Assembly: GCF_041146395.1 (NCBI RefSeq)
Contig: NC_091009.1
Span: 4,335,001-4,399,000, forward strand
Direction of reading: 5' to 3'
Source: Eulemur rufifrons
Taxonomy: Eukaryota > Chordata > Mammalia > Primates > Lemuridae
DNA: 64,000 nucleotides
The notes under the pieces were generated by a model. The model did no database searches. It was given only the letters and a program-made list of their open reading frames with translations, and was not told the origin of the DNA. Position 1 is the first letter of the stretch. Every line of letters begins with the position of its first letter. The position numbers were made by a program, and so were the translations under genes. Positions 47,754 to 58,810 of this stretch are shown here, piece after piece.

Positions 47754-48387
47754 ATCCAACAGCTTCATGAGAAACGGGAACTTACTAGTGTAAAAGAAAT
47801 TAGTGAGACTGAGGAAAAAAATGAGCGAACTGGAACAATTCAAGGAGTATCTCAAAGCCAAAGACGCAGCATTACAAAATTTAGAATGTGATAGGTTCAA
47901 ATTGACTGAGAGACTTCAATAAAGTCAAGAGAAATAAAAATTATGATTAAGGAAAGAGATGGGCCGGGCGCGGTGGCTCACGCCTGTAATCCTAGCACTC
48001 TGGGAGGCCGAGGTGGGCGGATCGTTTGAGCTCAGGAGTTCGAGACCAGCCTGAGCAAGAGCGAGACCCCACCTCTACTAAAAATAGAAAGAAATTATAT
48101 GGACAGCTAAAAATATATATAGAAAAAAATTAGCCGGGCATGGTGGCGCATGCCTGTAGTCCCAGCTACTCGGGAGGCTGAGACAGGAGGATCGCTTGAG
48201 CTCAGGAGTTTGAGGTTGCTGTGAGCTAGGCTGACGCCACGGCACTCACTCTAGCCTGGGCAACAGAGTGAGACTCTGTCTCAAAAAAAAAAAAAAAAAG
48301 GAAAGAGATGAGCTGAAAAGGGTGCAGGAGGCCCTTCAGATGGAGAGCGACCAACTGAAGGAAAACATTAAAGCCATTATAGCTAAA
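47754..48387 (+). pseudogene. CENPE: CENPE coiled-coil exon split by an Alu, frameshifts
   Basis: The left part encodes IQQLHEKRELTSVKEISETE, shifts by one base in an A run at about 47,815, and continues as MSELEQFKEYLKAKDAALQN with a TAA after ERLQ at about 47,921. A second shift follows. The Alu lies between KERD and ERDELKRVQEALQMESDQLK. Donor GTAAGT. Confidence 0.9.
47962..48297 (+). mobile_element. lemur-type Alu inserted in a CENPE exon
   Basis: A full-length lemur Alu almost identical to the one at 29,120. The flanking 13-bp duplication AAGGAAAGAGATG is at 47,949-47,961 and 48,298-48,310. Confidence 0.96.
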
Positions 48388-48487
48388 GTAAGTTTCTCTC
48401 TTCTAATGTTTTTTGGATATAAAAATAATGTTAAGGTGACAATGATGTTCACTATTAAGTTTTATTAATTTTTCTCTAATCATAAAG

Positions 48488-48640
48488 AGACTGGAAATGA
48501 AAGAGGAACTAAGAACTGCTTACATTCATCTGAATGAGTACAAAGAAACTGTTAGTAGAGGGAATATTTCAGAGAAGACAGCTCAAATAGCAAATATTCA
48601 TTGGGATTTAGGAAATTCAGATGTTGAATTACAGGAAAAC
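48488..48640 (+). pseudogene. CENPE: CENPE coiled-coil exon, 51 codons (extra module)
   Basis: It encodes RLEMKEELRTAYIHLNEYKE then TVSRGNISEKTAQIANIHWD and LQEN. It is open, with acceptor AAAG and donor GTAGGA. It has the pattern of the short repeated exons (DLE.QEELKIAHMHLKEHQE), but I do not recall a counterpart at this place in the 2,701-residue human protein. Confidence 0.82.
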
Positions 48641-48820
48641 GTAGGATTTGTTTTGTTAAATTGGAAAATGACATCTGATTATTGTGTTATTCATATCCCT
48701 TATGAAAGAAAACAGAACATAAGTTAGATTACAATGTGGAGATGATTGCCTTAATTTAGGAATAATTCTGTTTTCCTAAAAGACTCTGCTTGTATCTTAA
48801 CTGATTTTATGATTTCTCAG

Positions 48821-49108
48821 ATGCAAGAACTTCAGGAAAAAGAAGATCAATTTCTTAAGATGAAAGCTGTCAAGGAAGCTCAAGAAGAAACTCATGAAAT
48901 GGAACACTTGAAGGAGCAATTTGAGGCCCAGAAGTTAACTCTGGAAAATATAAAAATGGAGAATGTTAAATTGACTCAGAGACTCCATGAAAACCTGGAA
49001 GAAATGAAATCTATAACAAAAGAAAGAGATGACCTTAAGAGTGCGGTGGAGACTCTCAAAGTAGAGAGAGACCAGGTCAAGGAAAACCCAAGAGAAACCA
49101 TAATTCGA
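48821..49108 (+). pseudogene. CENPE: CENPE coiled-coil exon, 96 codons
   Basis: It encodes MQELQEKEDQFLKMKAVKEA through LTQRLHENLEEMKSITKERD and RETIIR. Fully open, with acceptor TCTCAG and donor GTGAGT. Confidence 0.94.
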
Positions 49109-49189
49109 GTGAGTTACCATCTCCTACCACCCCCCAGGAGCTAAGACCTTGTGTCCTTAAAGAACAATTGGCCATAGCATTAGTGGGAG

Positions 49190-49475
49190 TGTAAAATAGG
49201 TCTGATCTTGGGGAAGATTGGAGGGAGTATATTTGGTAATACCTTCCACATTTTTCAATAAGTTTATTTATTGACTCAAAAAGTTCAATCGTGGCTATTC
49301 ATCCTGCACACATTTGCATAACTATTCAAAGATATTTGTAGAATATTTATTACAGCAAGTTGCAATAATGACATAAAGCAAACAAAAAATGGGAAAACTT
49401 CTAACCGTCCATTGGTAGGGGCCTGGATGAATAGATGCAGCACATTCACATCATGGAATACTACACCACAGATAG
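49190..49475 (+). mobile_element. L1M 3' UTR, sense
   Basis: Text such as 'aatatttattacagcaagtt', 'ccattggtaggggcctggat' and 'catggaatactacacca' follows L1 3'-end order in sense. Confidence 0.72.
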
Positions 49476-49666
49476 AGTGTTGTAGGGGTGGAGTGCTGAT
49501 TTCGAAGTGTCCTATTAGGGAAAGGGGTAAGTTGCAGAGTAGTGTGGGTGAGGACTGGGAGGCCTCAGAAGCGGGTAGGAAGATGTGTACTTCCTACCCT
49601 AGATCTTTCTATACTATGTGAATTATTTTACTCTCAGTGTATTATTTTTCTTTCTCTAATAGTAAG

Positions 49667-49827
49667 AGACCTAGAAAAACAAGAAGAACTAAAAATTGCT
49701 CACATAACATGTGAAAGAGCACCAAGAAACTATTGATAAACTCAGAGGGATTGTGTCACAGAAAAGAGATGAAAAATCAAATATGCAAATAGAGTTAGAA
49801 AACTCTGATGCTGCCTTAAAGGCACAG
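49667..49827 (+). pseudogene. CENPE: CENPE coiled-coil exon with frameshift
   Basis: It encodes DLEKQEELKIAHIT and then, in another frame, [20 protein letters not shown] through LENSDAALKAQ. The indel is at about 49,705-49,712. The AG acceptor is followed by an extra A before GAC, so even correct splicing would shift the frame. Donor GTATTT. Confidence 0.9.
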
Positions 49828-50007
49828 GTATTTTGTTTTAAGTTGTTACTGAGTAACAGAGAGTTTGAATCAAATATTTTGTGTAATGAAACAAGACATG
49901 AATTGGCTGAAAATTGAAGGCAAGTGAAGATTTGCCTATTCAGAGACTATTATATAGATTTTATGTACATCTATTGATATTCTAATTTACTGTATGATTA
50001 TCTCAAG

Positions 50008-50638
50008 ATCCAAGAACTTCAGGAGAAAGAACATCAACTTCTTAAAGTAAAAAATGTTCTTGGGGGGCCGGGCGTGGTGGCTCATGCCTGTAATCCTAGC
50101 ACTCTGGGAGGCCGAGGCAGGTGGATTGAGCTCAGGAGTTCGAGACCAGCCTGAGCAAGAGCGAGACCCCATCTCTACTAAAAAAATAGAAAGAAATTAT
50201 ATGGACAACTAAAAATATCTATAGAAAAAATTAGCCCGACATGGTGGCGCATGCCTGTAGTCCCAGCTACTCAGGAGGCTGAGGCAGTAGGATCGCTTGA
50301 GCCCAGGAGTCTGAGGTTGCTGTGAGCTAGGCTGACGCTATGGCACTCACTCTAGCCTGGGCAACAAAGCGAGACTCTGTCTCAAAAAAAAAAAGAAAAA
50401 AATTGTTCTTGGGGAAGCTATGTATCAAACAGAGCAACTGAAGAAACAATTAGAGGCCCAGAGTTCAACTCTGGAAAGTATTAAAATGGAGAAATTAAGG
50501 TTGACTCAGAAACTTCATGAAAACGTTGAGGAAATAGGGTTTGTTACTAAGGAAATTAATAGCCTAAGAAAAGTAGAGGAAACTCTCAAAATGGAGTGAG
50601 AACAACTTAGGGAAAGCCTTAGAGAAACAGAAGCTAAA
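50008..50638 (+). pseudogene. CENPE: CENPE coiled-coil exon split by an Alu, one stop
   Basis: The left part encodes [19 protein letters not shown]. After the Alu it continues [20 protein letters not shown] through VEETLKME, stop (TGA 50,597-50,599), EQLRESLRETEAK. Acceptor CTCAAG, donor GTAAGT. Confidence 0.93.
50066..50396 (+). mobile_element. lemur-type Alu inserted in a CENPE exon
   Basis: A full-length dimeric Alu, somewhat more diverged than the copies at 29,120 and 47,962. The duplication TGTTCTTGGGG is at 50,055-50,065 and 50,404-50,414. Confidence 0.95.
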
Positions 50639-50789
50639 GTAAGTTATAATCATTCCTCTTCCTAGCAAGTAAATGTATTGTTTCTTAAAGCAATGAACCC
50701 TTCTTTGAAACGAGCAGTATAGTTGGCAAGAGTGAAATGGTATAAACTTTAAGTGCATAATTTGGTATTGTTCTTGAAAATTTTAAAAT

Positions 50790-51070
50790 AGCATTTTCTT
50801 TATGGACTTTATCATACATATATATTGAATCAATGTTAAATGAATATGTGTATATGTATATATACCACAAGGTTGTTCATAGTAGTAGTTTGTAATGGGA
50901 AATAATTTAAATGTTCCTTAGAAGGAAACCAAGTAAATGTGAGCGATACGTCAAAATAGTATGCAACACTTAAAAAAATATTATGTGTTTCCTTCATGGA
51001 AAGCAGGAGAAGATTAAGGGGAGATGAGAACAAGGGAAGAAGCAGCCTACAACTTTCTAAAAACAACAAA
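50790..51070 (+). mobile_element. L1M 3' region, sense
   Basis: 'gggaaataatttaaatgttc', 'aaatagtatgcaacacttaa' and 'atgtgtttccttcatggaaa' resemble decayed L1M 3' text in sense. Confidence 0.5.
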
Positions 51071-51184
51071 AGTGTAGAGTAAAAGTGTTATTATTTTTAC
51101 TAAGAAAATGTATCACTGTATAAAAAAAAGTACTAGTTAACATTAAGATATGTCACTGTTCTTAAAATTTCTCTAATGATAAAG

Positions 51185-51330
51185 GATCTAAAAAAACAAG
51201 AGGAACTAAGAATTGCTTACGTGCATCTGAAAGAGCACCAGGCAACTATCGATAAACTCAGAGGAATTGTTTCTGAGAAGACAGATGAAATATCAAATAT
51301 GCAAATAGATTTAGAAAATTACGAGAAAAG
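51185..51330 (+). pseudogene. CENPE: CENPE coiled-coil exon, 3' deletion
   Basis: It encodes [20 protein letters not shown] then [20 protein letters not shown] and IDLEN, then YEKR. Related exons end LENSNAKLQEK, so about 13 bases seem to be lost between two AATT-like motifs, shifting the frame. Donor GTATTT. Confidence 0.9.
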
Positions 51331-51394
51331 GTATTTTTGTGGGGTTTTGTTTGATTGGATGTCTGATTTATCTGTGCCTAAAATTTGAGGGGAT

Positions 51395-51865
51395 GTAAAA
51401 TGGTTCAGCCACATAGGAAAACAGCATAACAGTATTTACTAATGCTGAACATAGCCAGCCTTAAGACCTAGCATTTTGACTCCTTGGGGACATACGCAAG
51501 AGAAAAGTTTTGTGTATACTTCCACAAAAACACATGTACAGGAATATTCATACCAGCTTTATTCAAAAAAAGGCATTTGAATTGTTTTCAGTTGTTTGCT
51601 ATCAGTAAGAGAATGGATACATATATTGTGATATATAAGTTGAAAAGCAGGCAAAACTAATCTAGGATGATAAAGGTCAGAATAGTGGCTCCCTCTAAGA
51701 AGGGACACACAGAAACCTTATAGAGTACTGGAAATGTTCTCTGTTTTAATCTGGGTTGTAGTTACATAGCCGTATAACATGTCACAAATAATTGAGTTAT
51801 ATACCTAAGATTAATGCACTTAATGTATATTGTACTTCAAAAGAAAATTAAATTCTATGGAATTA
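51395..51865 (+). mobile_element. L1M 3' UTR, sense
   Basis: 'aggaatattcataccagctt', 'gtcagaatagtggctccctc', 'tctgttttaatctgggttgt' and a 'ttgtacttcaaaagaaaa' end follow L1M 3' UTR order. Confidence 0.75.
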
Positions 51866-51894
51866 TGCAGGGTATCAGTGACAGTAACATAGGT

Positions 51895-51898
<4 letters not shown>

Positions 51899-51925
<27 letters not shown>

Positions 51926-52245
51926 GGAGACAAGAGTCTCTCTCTGTTGCCCGGGCTAGAGTGCCGTGGCGTCAGCCTCGCTCACAGCAACCTCGGACTC
52001 CTGGGCTCAAGCGATCCTCCTGCCTCAGCCTCCGGAGTAGCTGGAACTACAGGCATGTGCCACCATGCCGGGCTAATTTTTTCTATAGATATTTTTAGTT
52101 GTCCATATAATTTCTTTCTATTTTTTTAGTAGAGATGGGGTCTCACTCTTGCTCAGGTTGTTCTCCAACTCCTGAGCTCAAATGATCCACTGGCCTCGAC
52201 CTTCCAGAGTACTAGGATTACAGGTGTGATCCACCGCGCCCAGCC
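51899..52245 (-). mobile_element. lemur-type Alu, antisense
   Basis: A reverse dimeric Alu with a poly(T) head of about 26 bases and the lemur insertion, ending CCACCGCGCCCAGCC. Confidence 0.93.
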
Positions 52246-52553
52246 AAGAACCAAGCTTTTTTGAAAAGTATAACAACAGAAAAATAAGCACCTCATGTAC
52301 TCACCAGCAAATTGGTTTCCCTGATCATCACCTAAGTGCACATTTAGGAATAACACCAATTGGGTATCAGACAGAGGTGGGGGGTGGAGGGAGGAGATGG
52401 GTGTATACCTACATGATGAGTGTGATGTGCACTGTCTGGGGAATGGACACGCTTGAAGCTCTGACTCGGGAGGATGGGGGGGGGTATGGGCAATATATAT
52501 AACCTGAACTTTTGTACCCCCATAATAAGCTGATATTAAAAGAAAAGAAAAAA
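52246..52553 (+). mobile_element. lemur L1 3' UTR, 5'-truncated
   Basis: Text such as 'tgatcatcacctaagtgcac', 'tacctacatgatgagtgtga', 'gggaatggacacgcttgaag', 'ctctgactcgggaggatggg' and 'cctgaacttttgtaccccca', with a final A-rich tail, is the 3' end of lineage-specific lemur L1. It is a short, fairly young insertion. Confidence 0.8.
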
Positions 52554-53007
52554 GGATAACAATATTTTTTTTTTTCTGGAAATCTCTATGAACAGTAAAG
52601 GGTAGTGGGAAAACTATTTACTATAACTTTCACACAAATAGTAAACAGTCTTAAATGAAATCAAATTTTTTTTAGAAAATACCATTTAATTCTTAATATT
52701 TTTAAGAAAAGATTTGTTAAAGCAACTATTTTCGTTAATATAATTTTTTAAATCTTTTTTAAACCAAGAAATAGCATTATTCTAAATGAAGAAATATTTG
52801 AAGGATTAGATTTGTAAAAGAGCAAATAATCTCATTTCTCTACATGACATGATAGAGTTCTAGAGATGGGCTCTTTTTGGTGAAGTTAAAAGGGAAAAAG
52901 GCAAGATAAATATAAAAAAGAGAAATTCTTCTGGTATGACTATTGATAAATACTCAGAATCTCATATATTTATGAGAATATTTATGAAAAATATATATAT
53001 ATATTTT
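52554..53007. other. intronic sequence with nothing recognised
   Basis: AT-rich. The exon that would follow 51,330 in CENP-E (about 97 codons, starting near IQELQKKELQL in human) is not found here or elsewhere before 54,162. Confidence 0.45.
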
Positions 53008-53008
53008 A

Positions 53009-53350
53009 AGACAAAGTCTTGCTGTGTTGCCCAGGATAGAGTGATAGGGTGCCAGGGGCATGATCATAGTTCACTGTAACCTTGAACTTCTGGGCTCAAG
53101 CAATGCTCCTGCCTCAGCCTCCAAAGTAGCTAGGACTACAGGTGTGTGCCACCAATCCCAGCTAATTTTTCTTATTTTTTGTAAAGACAAGGTCTCACCA
53201 AAGTGAGCCACTGCACCCGGCCCAAAATTATATAGTATGTTTTTTGTTTGTTTGTTTGTTTTTTTTGTAGAGACAAGATCTTGCTATGTTGCCCAGGCCT
53301 AGGCTGGTCTCAAATGATTCTTCTGTCTTGCTTGACCTCCCAGAGTGCCA
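53009..53350 (-). mobile_element. old Alu fragments, antisense
   Basis: A diverged reverse Alu arm ('agacaaagtcttgctgtgtt' to 'gccactgcacccggcccaaa') is followed at about 53,258 by a second partial arm ('gtagagacaagatcttgcta'). Confidence 0.8.
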
Positions 53351-54160
53351 GAATCATATATTTTAAAAAAACTTGATTGAATCCTCTAAAAAGTAACAAA
53401 AAGTTCAAATAAATAAGTTGTATGAAATAAGTCTGTAAAAATGTTTTTCATTTTCAATCAATAATAAAGTAGAAAACAATTTCATTTGCTATCTGAGCAG
53501 AAACACTAGATATTTGGGAATCTTTGTGTTTCCTAGCTAACTTTATATAGAGAGTTAATTCATTCAACAAATATTTGTTGAACAGTTAGTCATTCTCCTA
53601 TGTACTCTAGTGAATAAGATAAAACAAATGGGAGAAAGTGTTGTGTTTTGTACTTTTTAATCAGAAATGCAAAACATAAACAGGTTATGAACTTTCTGTT
53701 CCCAGGTGCTGGGAAGAATATATGACTAGGGCTTGGAACACTGTGGACAGTATAGGTAGCTTTGCTAGCATTTTTGGTTGGTGGCAATAAAGTGCTTTAG
53801 GATAAAAGTTAGTGCCCCCTGTCAAAACTACAAATGAATATGCAGAGATTTGGAAAAGTCAGAACCAGAAATAAATCTAAAACCTTAGTTTACAACTATG
53901 AAGAATAAATCTTATCTCCAAAAAGTAAATGATTCTCCCACTTTTTTTTTCCCAATGACTTGAAGTCACTCAGTATAAGATTTAGTGATATTATTATTCA
54001 TTTTCAGGTCATTTTAACATTGCTTTTGAATTGTAAGTGTAATATTTAATTCTGTTATTAAAAGTTAATGTAAAAAGTGATAAAAAGTATATAATTAATT
54101 AGACATTATGTGAGAATGTAATTACAGCTGAAGTCCTGTTTATTTCTTTGTACCAATACA
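53351..54160. other. intronic sequence, small L2 tip
   Basis: 'ttcattcaacaaatatttgt' at about 53,560 is reverse L2 3'-end text. The rest is unassigned. A phrase near 53,800 ('aaagtgctttaggataaaag' then 'ttagtgccccctgtcaaaac') repeats the end of the next CENPE exon and its donor flank at 54,247-54,290. Confidence 0.45.
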
Positions 54161-54161
54161 G

Positions 54162-54266
54162 AACTATCAGAACCATGAGGAGGCAGTAAAATGTGAAAAA
54201 ATGTTACTAAGCGATGGACAACAGCACCTTACAGAAAGCCTGAAGGAAAAGCGCTTTAGGATAGAA
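54162..54266 (+). pseudogene. CENPE: CENPE exon (DRQNHQV region)
   Basis: It encodes NYQNHEEAVKCEKMLLSDGQ then QHLTESLKEKRFRIE. Human: DRQNHQVKPEKRLLSDGQQH. Open, with acceptor ATACAG and donor GTAAGT. Confidence 0.93.
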
Positions 54267-54369
54267 GTAAGTGCCCCCTCTTAAAACTTCAAGGATTCCT
54301 AAAAAGGATTCAGAGGGACCTCTGTGGAATGAATAGTTGGTGCTCAGTGATTTTCTAAACGTTCTAATC

Positions 54370-54960
54370 TAGTACATGTATGTATGTGTGTGCATATATA
54401 CGTACATACACAAACAACAATAGCGGTTTGTGATGTAAGGCCTCTCTGGAAAGGTGACATTTGAGCAAATACCTGAAAGAGGTGACATCAGGTAAAGCCA
54501 TACAGGTATCTGGGAGAAGAGCATTCTAGGCAGAGGGACCACCAAGTACAAATCTCCTAAGGCAGAAGCCTGCATGGTGGATTGAAGGAACATGAAGAAG
54601 GAGAGAAGCTAATAAGAAATATGGTCAGCAAGTTAACAGGGAGAAGGCAGACTGCGGGACATTAAAAGGACTTTGGGTTTTATTCAGAGTAAGATGGAGA
54701 TCTATTGGAGAGTTTTGACCGCAAGAGAGACATATGTGACTTACATTTTAAAGGGATGACTCCTATTGTTGTATTGAAAATGGACAGAGTGGAAGCAGGA
54801 AGACCACTGCAAAGACTAATTGCAATAATCCAGGCAGAGGTGATCATGCCTTGGCCCAGAGAAGGAGCAGTGGAAGGTAGTGAGAAGTATTTAGATTCTG
54901 AATATATATTGAAGATAAAGCCAACAGGATTTGCCATCACCCCTGTCAGAATGCAAGATC
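54370..54960 (-). mobile_element. L2 LINE, antisense
   Basis: Reverse L2 text is clear: 'ggtgacatttgagcaaatac', 'gaagagcattctaggcagag', 'ctttgggttttattcagagt', 'ttgcaataatccaggcagag', 'gaagataaagccaacaggat'. Minus-strand frames are decayed reverse transcriptase. Confidence 0.88.
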
Positions 54961-55284
54961 ACGAGGGACTTTTTGTATAGTTTATGGTTATGGTTTAGCA
55001 CAGTCCTGACAGAAGTCAGCGCTCACTGTGCCGCTGCGTACCATAACGTGGTTCATCCAGACCAGAAGTAGGAATCCGCTCTCCAACATCACAGATTAAG
55101 GAACATGTAGCTTTTCTTAAATTATGAAAAACAGAGGGCTCATCATTGTGAGAAGCTCCCTGTTGTATTGTTTCACACCCTGATTGAAACATGTCACTGA
55201 CGACATGATTGCAGCAACTTGAACTTAACATGCTCCTCCACCTGTGCTCTGACCAGTGTGTCACCTTCTTGGCCCCTAGTCATT
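54961..55284. other. unassigned block with a minus-strand open frame
   Basis: About 300 bp of near-balanced GC with an 82-codon minus-strand frame (55,016-55,264, MTHWSEHRWRSMLSSSCCNH at the start). I do not recognise the product or a repeat family. It may be part of an old retropseudogene or transposon. Confidence 0.35.
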
Positions 55285-55465
55285 GGAGTTTATGAGCCCA
55301 GGTTTATTACATGTTTCCCACATGCCAGGTCCCATGCTGGGTGTTTTACCTCAGGAGATAGGCTTTGTCACTCCATTCATACACAAGGGAACTAGGGCTC
55401 AGAAAGGAAATTTAGCAGTTGCCCAAGTTTACACAGCTAATAAATTGGTAGAATAACTTGAAACC
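55285..55465 (-). mobile_element. MIR SINE, antisense
   Basis: 'catgccaggtcccatgctgg', 'aagggaactagggctcagaa' and 'gcccaagtttacacagctaa' are MIR text. The orientation is inferred from the order of these phrases. Confidence 0.7.
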
Positions 55466-56210
55466 AAGTCTAAGTTCAAAACTTGGGTATAGAAACATTT
55501 TTACAAATATAATTTTATTTCCTGCAAGCTTAATGTCTGTATCTTTTTATAGAGTACATAGATATATATATATAGATGGAATTAATATTTTACTTAATTA
55601 CCTGGAAAACTTTGTGGCAGATATTGTAGTCATCCTGTTTTTGATGGAAATGGCTCGGTAACTTCCCCAGTTAAGAAGTGCCAGAGCTAGAACCTGAACT
55701 CTAGCGCTGAGAGAGGGCTAGAAGGCAGATTCTAGGCAGATAATAGAAACATGTGAAGTGGCTATACCAAGCTTGCAGATAGGCAGTTTGATTCTTTAGT
55801 CTCTTGTTTTAGCTGCCAATTTATACTGCCTACTATAAACATAAGCCAGCATTCAGCCTTGAGCTATAATGTGTACTAGATTGAATTCACTCAAATTTCT
55901 CATCAGATTTTGCCAATGTTCATTCAAAGCATGGATATTCAAAGACCAAAAGAAAAAGCATCAAAATGATAAGAATGGTTGTTCCTGGTTTTCTTTGTAA
56001 TGTTTAAATTTTTTTTAATTTCCACAATAATGGTATATTATTTCTTTAATCCAAAATCAAAAATAACAATTTCCTTTTGGTTTTAAATGTAAAGGTCTTA
56101 ATTTATTTCTGGTCTACAGAACATGTAAAAATGTAAGTTTAGTTAAAATGTTAGGGTTGGAACTACTTATTGTTAAATTTGAACGCATTAAGTTGAATGA
56201 ATTCTAATTT
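55466..56210. other. intronic sequence with nothing recognised
   Basis: AT-rich intron with no exon or named repeat identified. Confidence 0.4.
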
Positions 56211-56217
56211 CCTTTAG

Positions 56218-56436
56218 GGGCTCCTGAAGAGATACTCAGAGATGAATAATCACTATGAGTGCTTAAATGGATTGTCTCTTGACTTGGAGACAGAAATTGA
56301 AACCTAAAAAGAGCTTTCAATTAGAGTAAAAGCAAACCTGTCACTTCCAGATTTGCAAACCAAACAGATTCAAAAACTTCTTACCGTAAACCAGAGATGT
56401 TCCATGGAATTTCATAAAATCATAAAAAAATTTAAG
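56218..56436 (+). pseudogene. CENPE: CENPE exon, 73 codons, one stop
   Basis: It encodes GLLKRYSEMNNHYECLNGLS then LDLETEIET, stop, [20 protein letters not shown] through [15 protein letters not shown] at 56,305-56,307 replaces a Gln position (human EFQKELS). Acceptor TTTAG, donor GTACTG. Confidence 0.94.
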
Positions 56437-56559
56437 GTACTGTCTTTTTTAGTAATATCTTTATAGATATAGCTATAAATTTCAGTTACAAACTTCAGTG
56501 TATTTAAGTCCTGCTATAGGTGCTGGCATATTTGCTATTTTGTGTACTTACTACCAAAT

Positions 56560-58450
56560 TAAATATTACATAGGTCTGTGAATAATATGTGCAGAATCTT
56601 CAGTATTCCTAATACTTGTTCATTCAACAAGGCCTGAGCTCTGCCTGTGGATCTAGACACTGCTAGGGTGTTCAGGAGGCAGATGTGAACAACATCTGAA
56701 GATCTCAGTCCAGCTTGGAGTTCATTTTGTAGATGATAGGCAGTCATTGGACAGTTATTTTGAGGGGTGGCAGTAACAGGATCAGATGACCATTGAGGTA
56801 CTTCAGTACAGAATAAAGAAGAAATGAGTTTGAGGGGGATATTTCTTCTAGTGGTAGAAAGAAGAGACAAGAGGCAGTTACAATAGTCCAGACGAGATAC
56901 TTTGTGTGACTATACTGCTAGGGAAGGTTTCATAGTGCTGGAGAGGACAAGAGGGATTAAAGCAATATTTAGCAGCTTAAAATGGTAGGTCCACATGATA
57001 GATTGTGGAGGTAAGGGAGAACAGTTTAGATGGAGTCTCGAGGTTGGGCTCAGTCAGGTTTGTGAATAGTGGTACCATTAGATGAGATAAAAAAGAAAAA
57101 GAAGCTTGGTAGGTGAGGCAAGAGAGACCAGATGATTAGACTGAGATATTTTGAGGTTGAAAACCTTATAATGGAATATCCAAGAAGAGAAACCAAGTAG
57201 GCATTTAGTTGTGATTCTGAAGTTTGGCAGGAGAAAAGTTGGGACTAAGATTTGAGATTCATCAGCATATAGGTGATAGGTAATAGAAGAAGTGTGAGGT
57301 AAGATCATGCAGAAAGCATTTGGAGAATAAGAGTCTTGGGCTAAGAAGAGAACTCTGGAAAAGATAAATGTCTAAGAGGCAGTAGCAGAAAAGGGAGCAG
57401 TATTTGGGTTCAAGGTTGGAAAAGTCAGTGAGACAGGAAAGAACCGAGTGAAAGTGGTATTGCTTAAGTCAGTGGAGAAGAGTATAAAAAGTGAAATGGT
57501 CAAGGCCTGGCGCAGTGGCTCACAGCTGTAATCCTAGCACTCTGGGAGGCTGAGACAGGGGATTGCTTAAAGCCAGGAGTTCAAGACCAGCCTGAGCAAG
57601 AGCAAGACTGCGTCTCTACAAAAAATTAGCCAGACGTAGTGATGCAGACCTACAGTCCTGGGAACCATGCAACATACTACTACTTGGGAGGCCGAGGAAG
57701 GAGAATCACTTGAGCCCAGGAGTTTGAGGTTGCAGTAAGCTGTGATAATGCCACTGCTCTCTACCTCGGGCAACAGAGCAAGATCTGTCTAAAAAAAACA
57801 AAAAAGAAGAAGAAGAAAAAGATGAAATGGTCAAGAGTAGCAAAGACTTCAGAGAGCCAGAATATGGACTGGTGATATCCTCTCAATTTGGTGATAATAG
57901 AGCTCATTGGTAACCATTGTCAGAACCATTTTCATTGGGTGGTTAGGGAAGAGGCCAAATTATGAGAGGTTAAGAAATGGTGGAGTTGAGCAATTGGGGA
58001 GCAGTTATCTCCTAGGTAGATGGCCCCTCAGGCCATGATAATTCTTCCTCAAATCCTGGCAATCAGACATCCAGAACTTATTCCTGAGGTCCACAGATAC
58101 ATATGGCATTCAAGTCATTGTCACCTTAAAGTCAAACATCTAAATATGCTTAACAAGGAAGTTTTGAGGTATGTAACATCATCTGTTTGGTTACCCAATC
58201 AAGGAGGGGAAGAGATGATGTTGAAAATGAATCTCAAGTGCCTAACTAGGAAACCTGGCTGATTGGCAATATAATTAACCAAAAAGAGGGCAGTAGAAAA
58301 AGGAGGAATCATTATAGGGAAAGGGATCATGTTACATTTTAAACATACTGAATTTGAGGTACTTATAAGACATCCATGAAGTATATCTAGTAGGAAGTCA
58401 AAAATATGGAAGTAGAGGTCTGGAAGTTATTCTCCCAAGATGCTGAGTAG
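56560..58450 (-). mobile_element. L2 LINE, antisense, with reverse-transcriptase relic
   Basis: The minus-strand frame at 57,078-57,308 contains SSITYHLYADESQILVPTFL, matching the L2 reverse transcriptase around its YADD active site, with the second Asp changed to Glu. Reverse L2 text continues on both sides. An Alu interrupts it at about 57,507. Confidence 0.85.
57507..57800 (+). mobile_element. older Alu with internal change
   Basis: It begins GGCCTGGCGCAGTGGCTCAC and ends 'gggcaacagagcaagatctg' with an A-rich tail. It lacks the full lemur insertion and has a local rearrangement at about 57,655-57,685. Confidence 0.88.
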
Positions 58451-58612
58451 AAAAAATTAGGGACAGAGAGAAGCTCCTTACCTGTTCCTCACTTATCAGA
58501 GTATATACATAAATAAGAAATGCCATCCTACCTCATAGTTTCAAGGATTAAAACTTCCTCTAAATGTGATAAAAGTTTCATTTTCCAATTTTTTAAATTT
58601 TTTTTCTGCCAG

Positions 58613-58810
58613 TGTGTACTAAGCTGTATTACAAAGATGAAAGAAGAACAACATGAATCCATCAATAAATTTGAAATGGATTTTATTGGTGAAGTGGAAA
58701 AGCAAAACAAATTGCTAATTAAAATACAGCACCTTCAACAAGATTGTGATGTACCATCCAAGGAATTCAGGGACCTCAAGTTGAACCAGAATATGGATCT
58801 ACATATGGAG
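58613..58810 (+). pseudogene. CENPE: CENPE exon, 66 codons
   Basis: It encodes [20 protein letters not shown] through [20 protein letters not shown] and [12 protein letters not shown]. Fully open, with acceptor TGCCAG and donor GTATAA. Confidence 0.95.

Noticed and set aside
57078..57308. An active reverse transcriptase gene
   Set aside because: It is a short relic of L2 with an altered YADD motif and surrounding stops; L2 is long extinct in primates.
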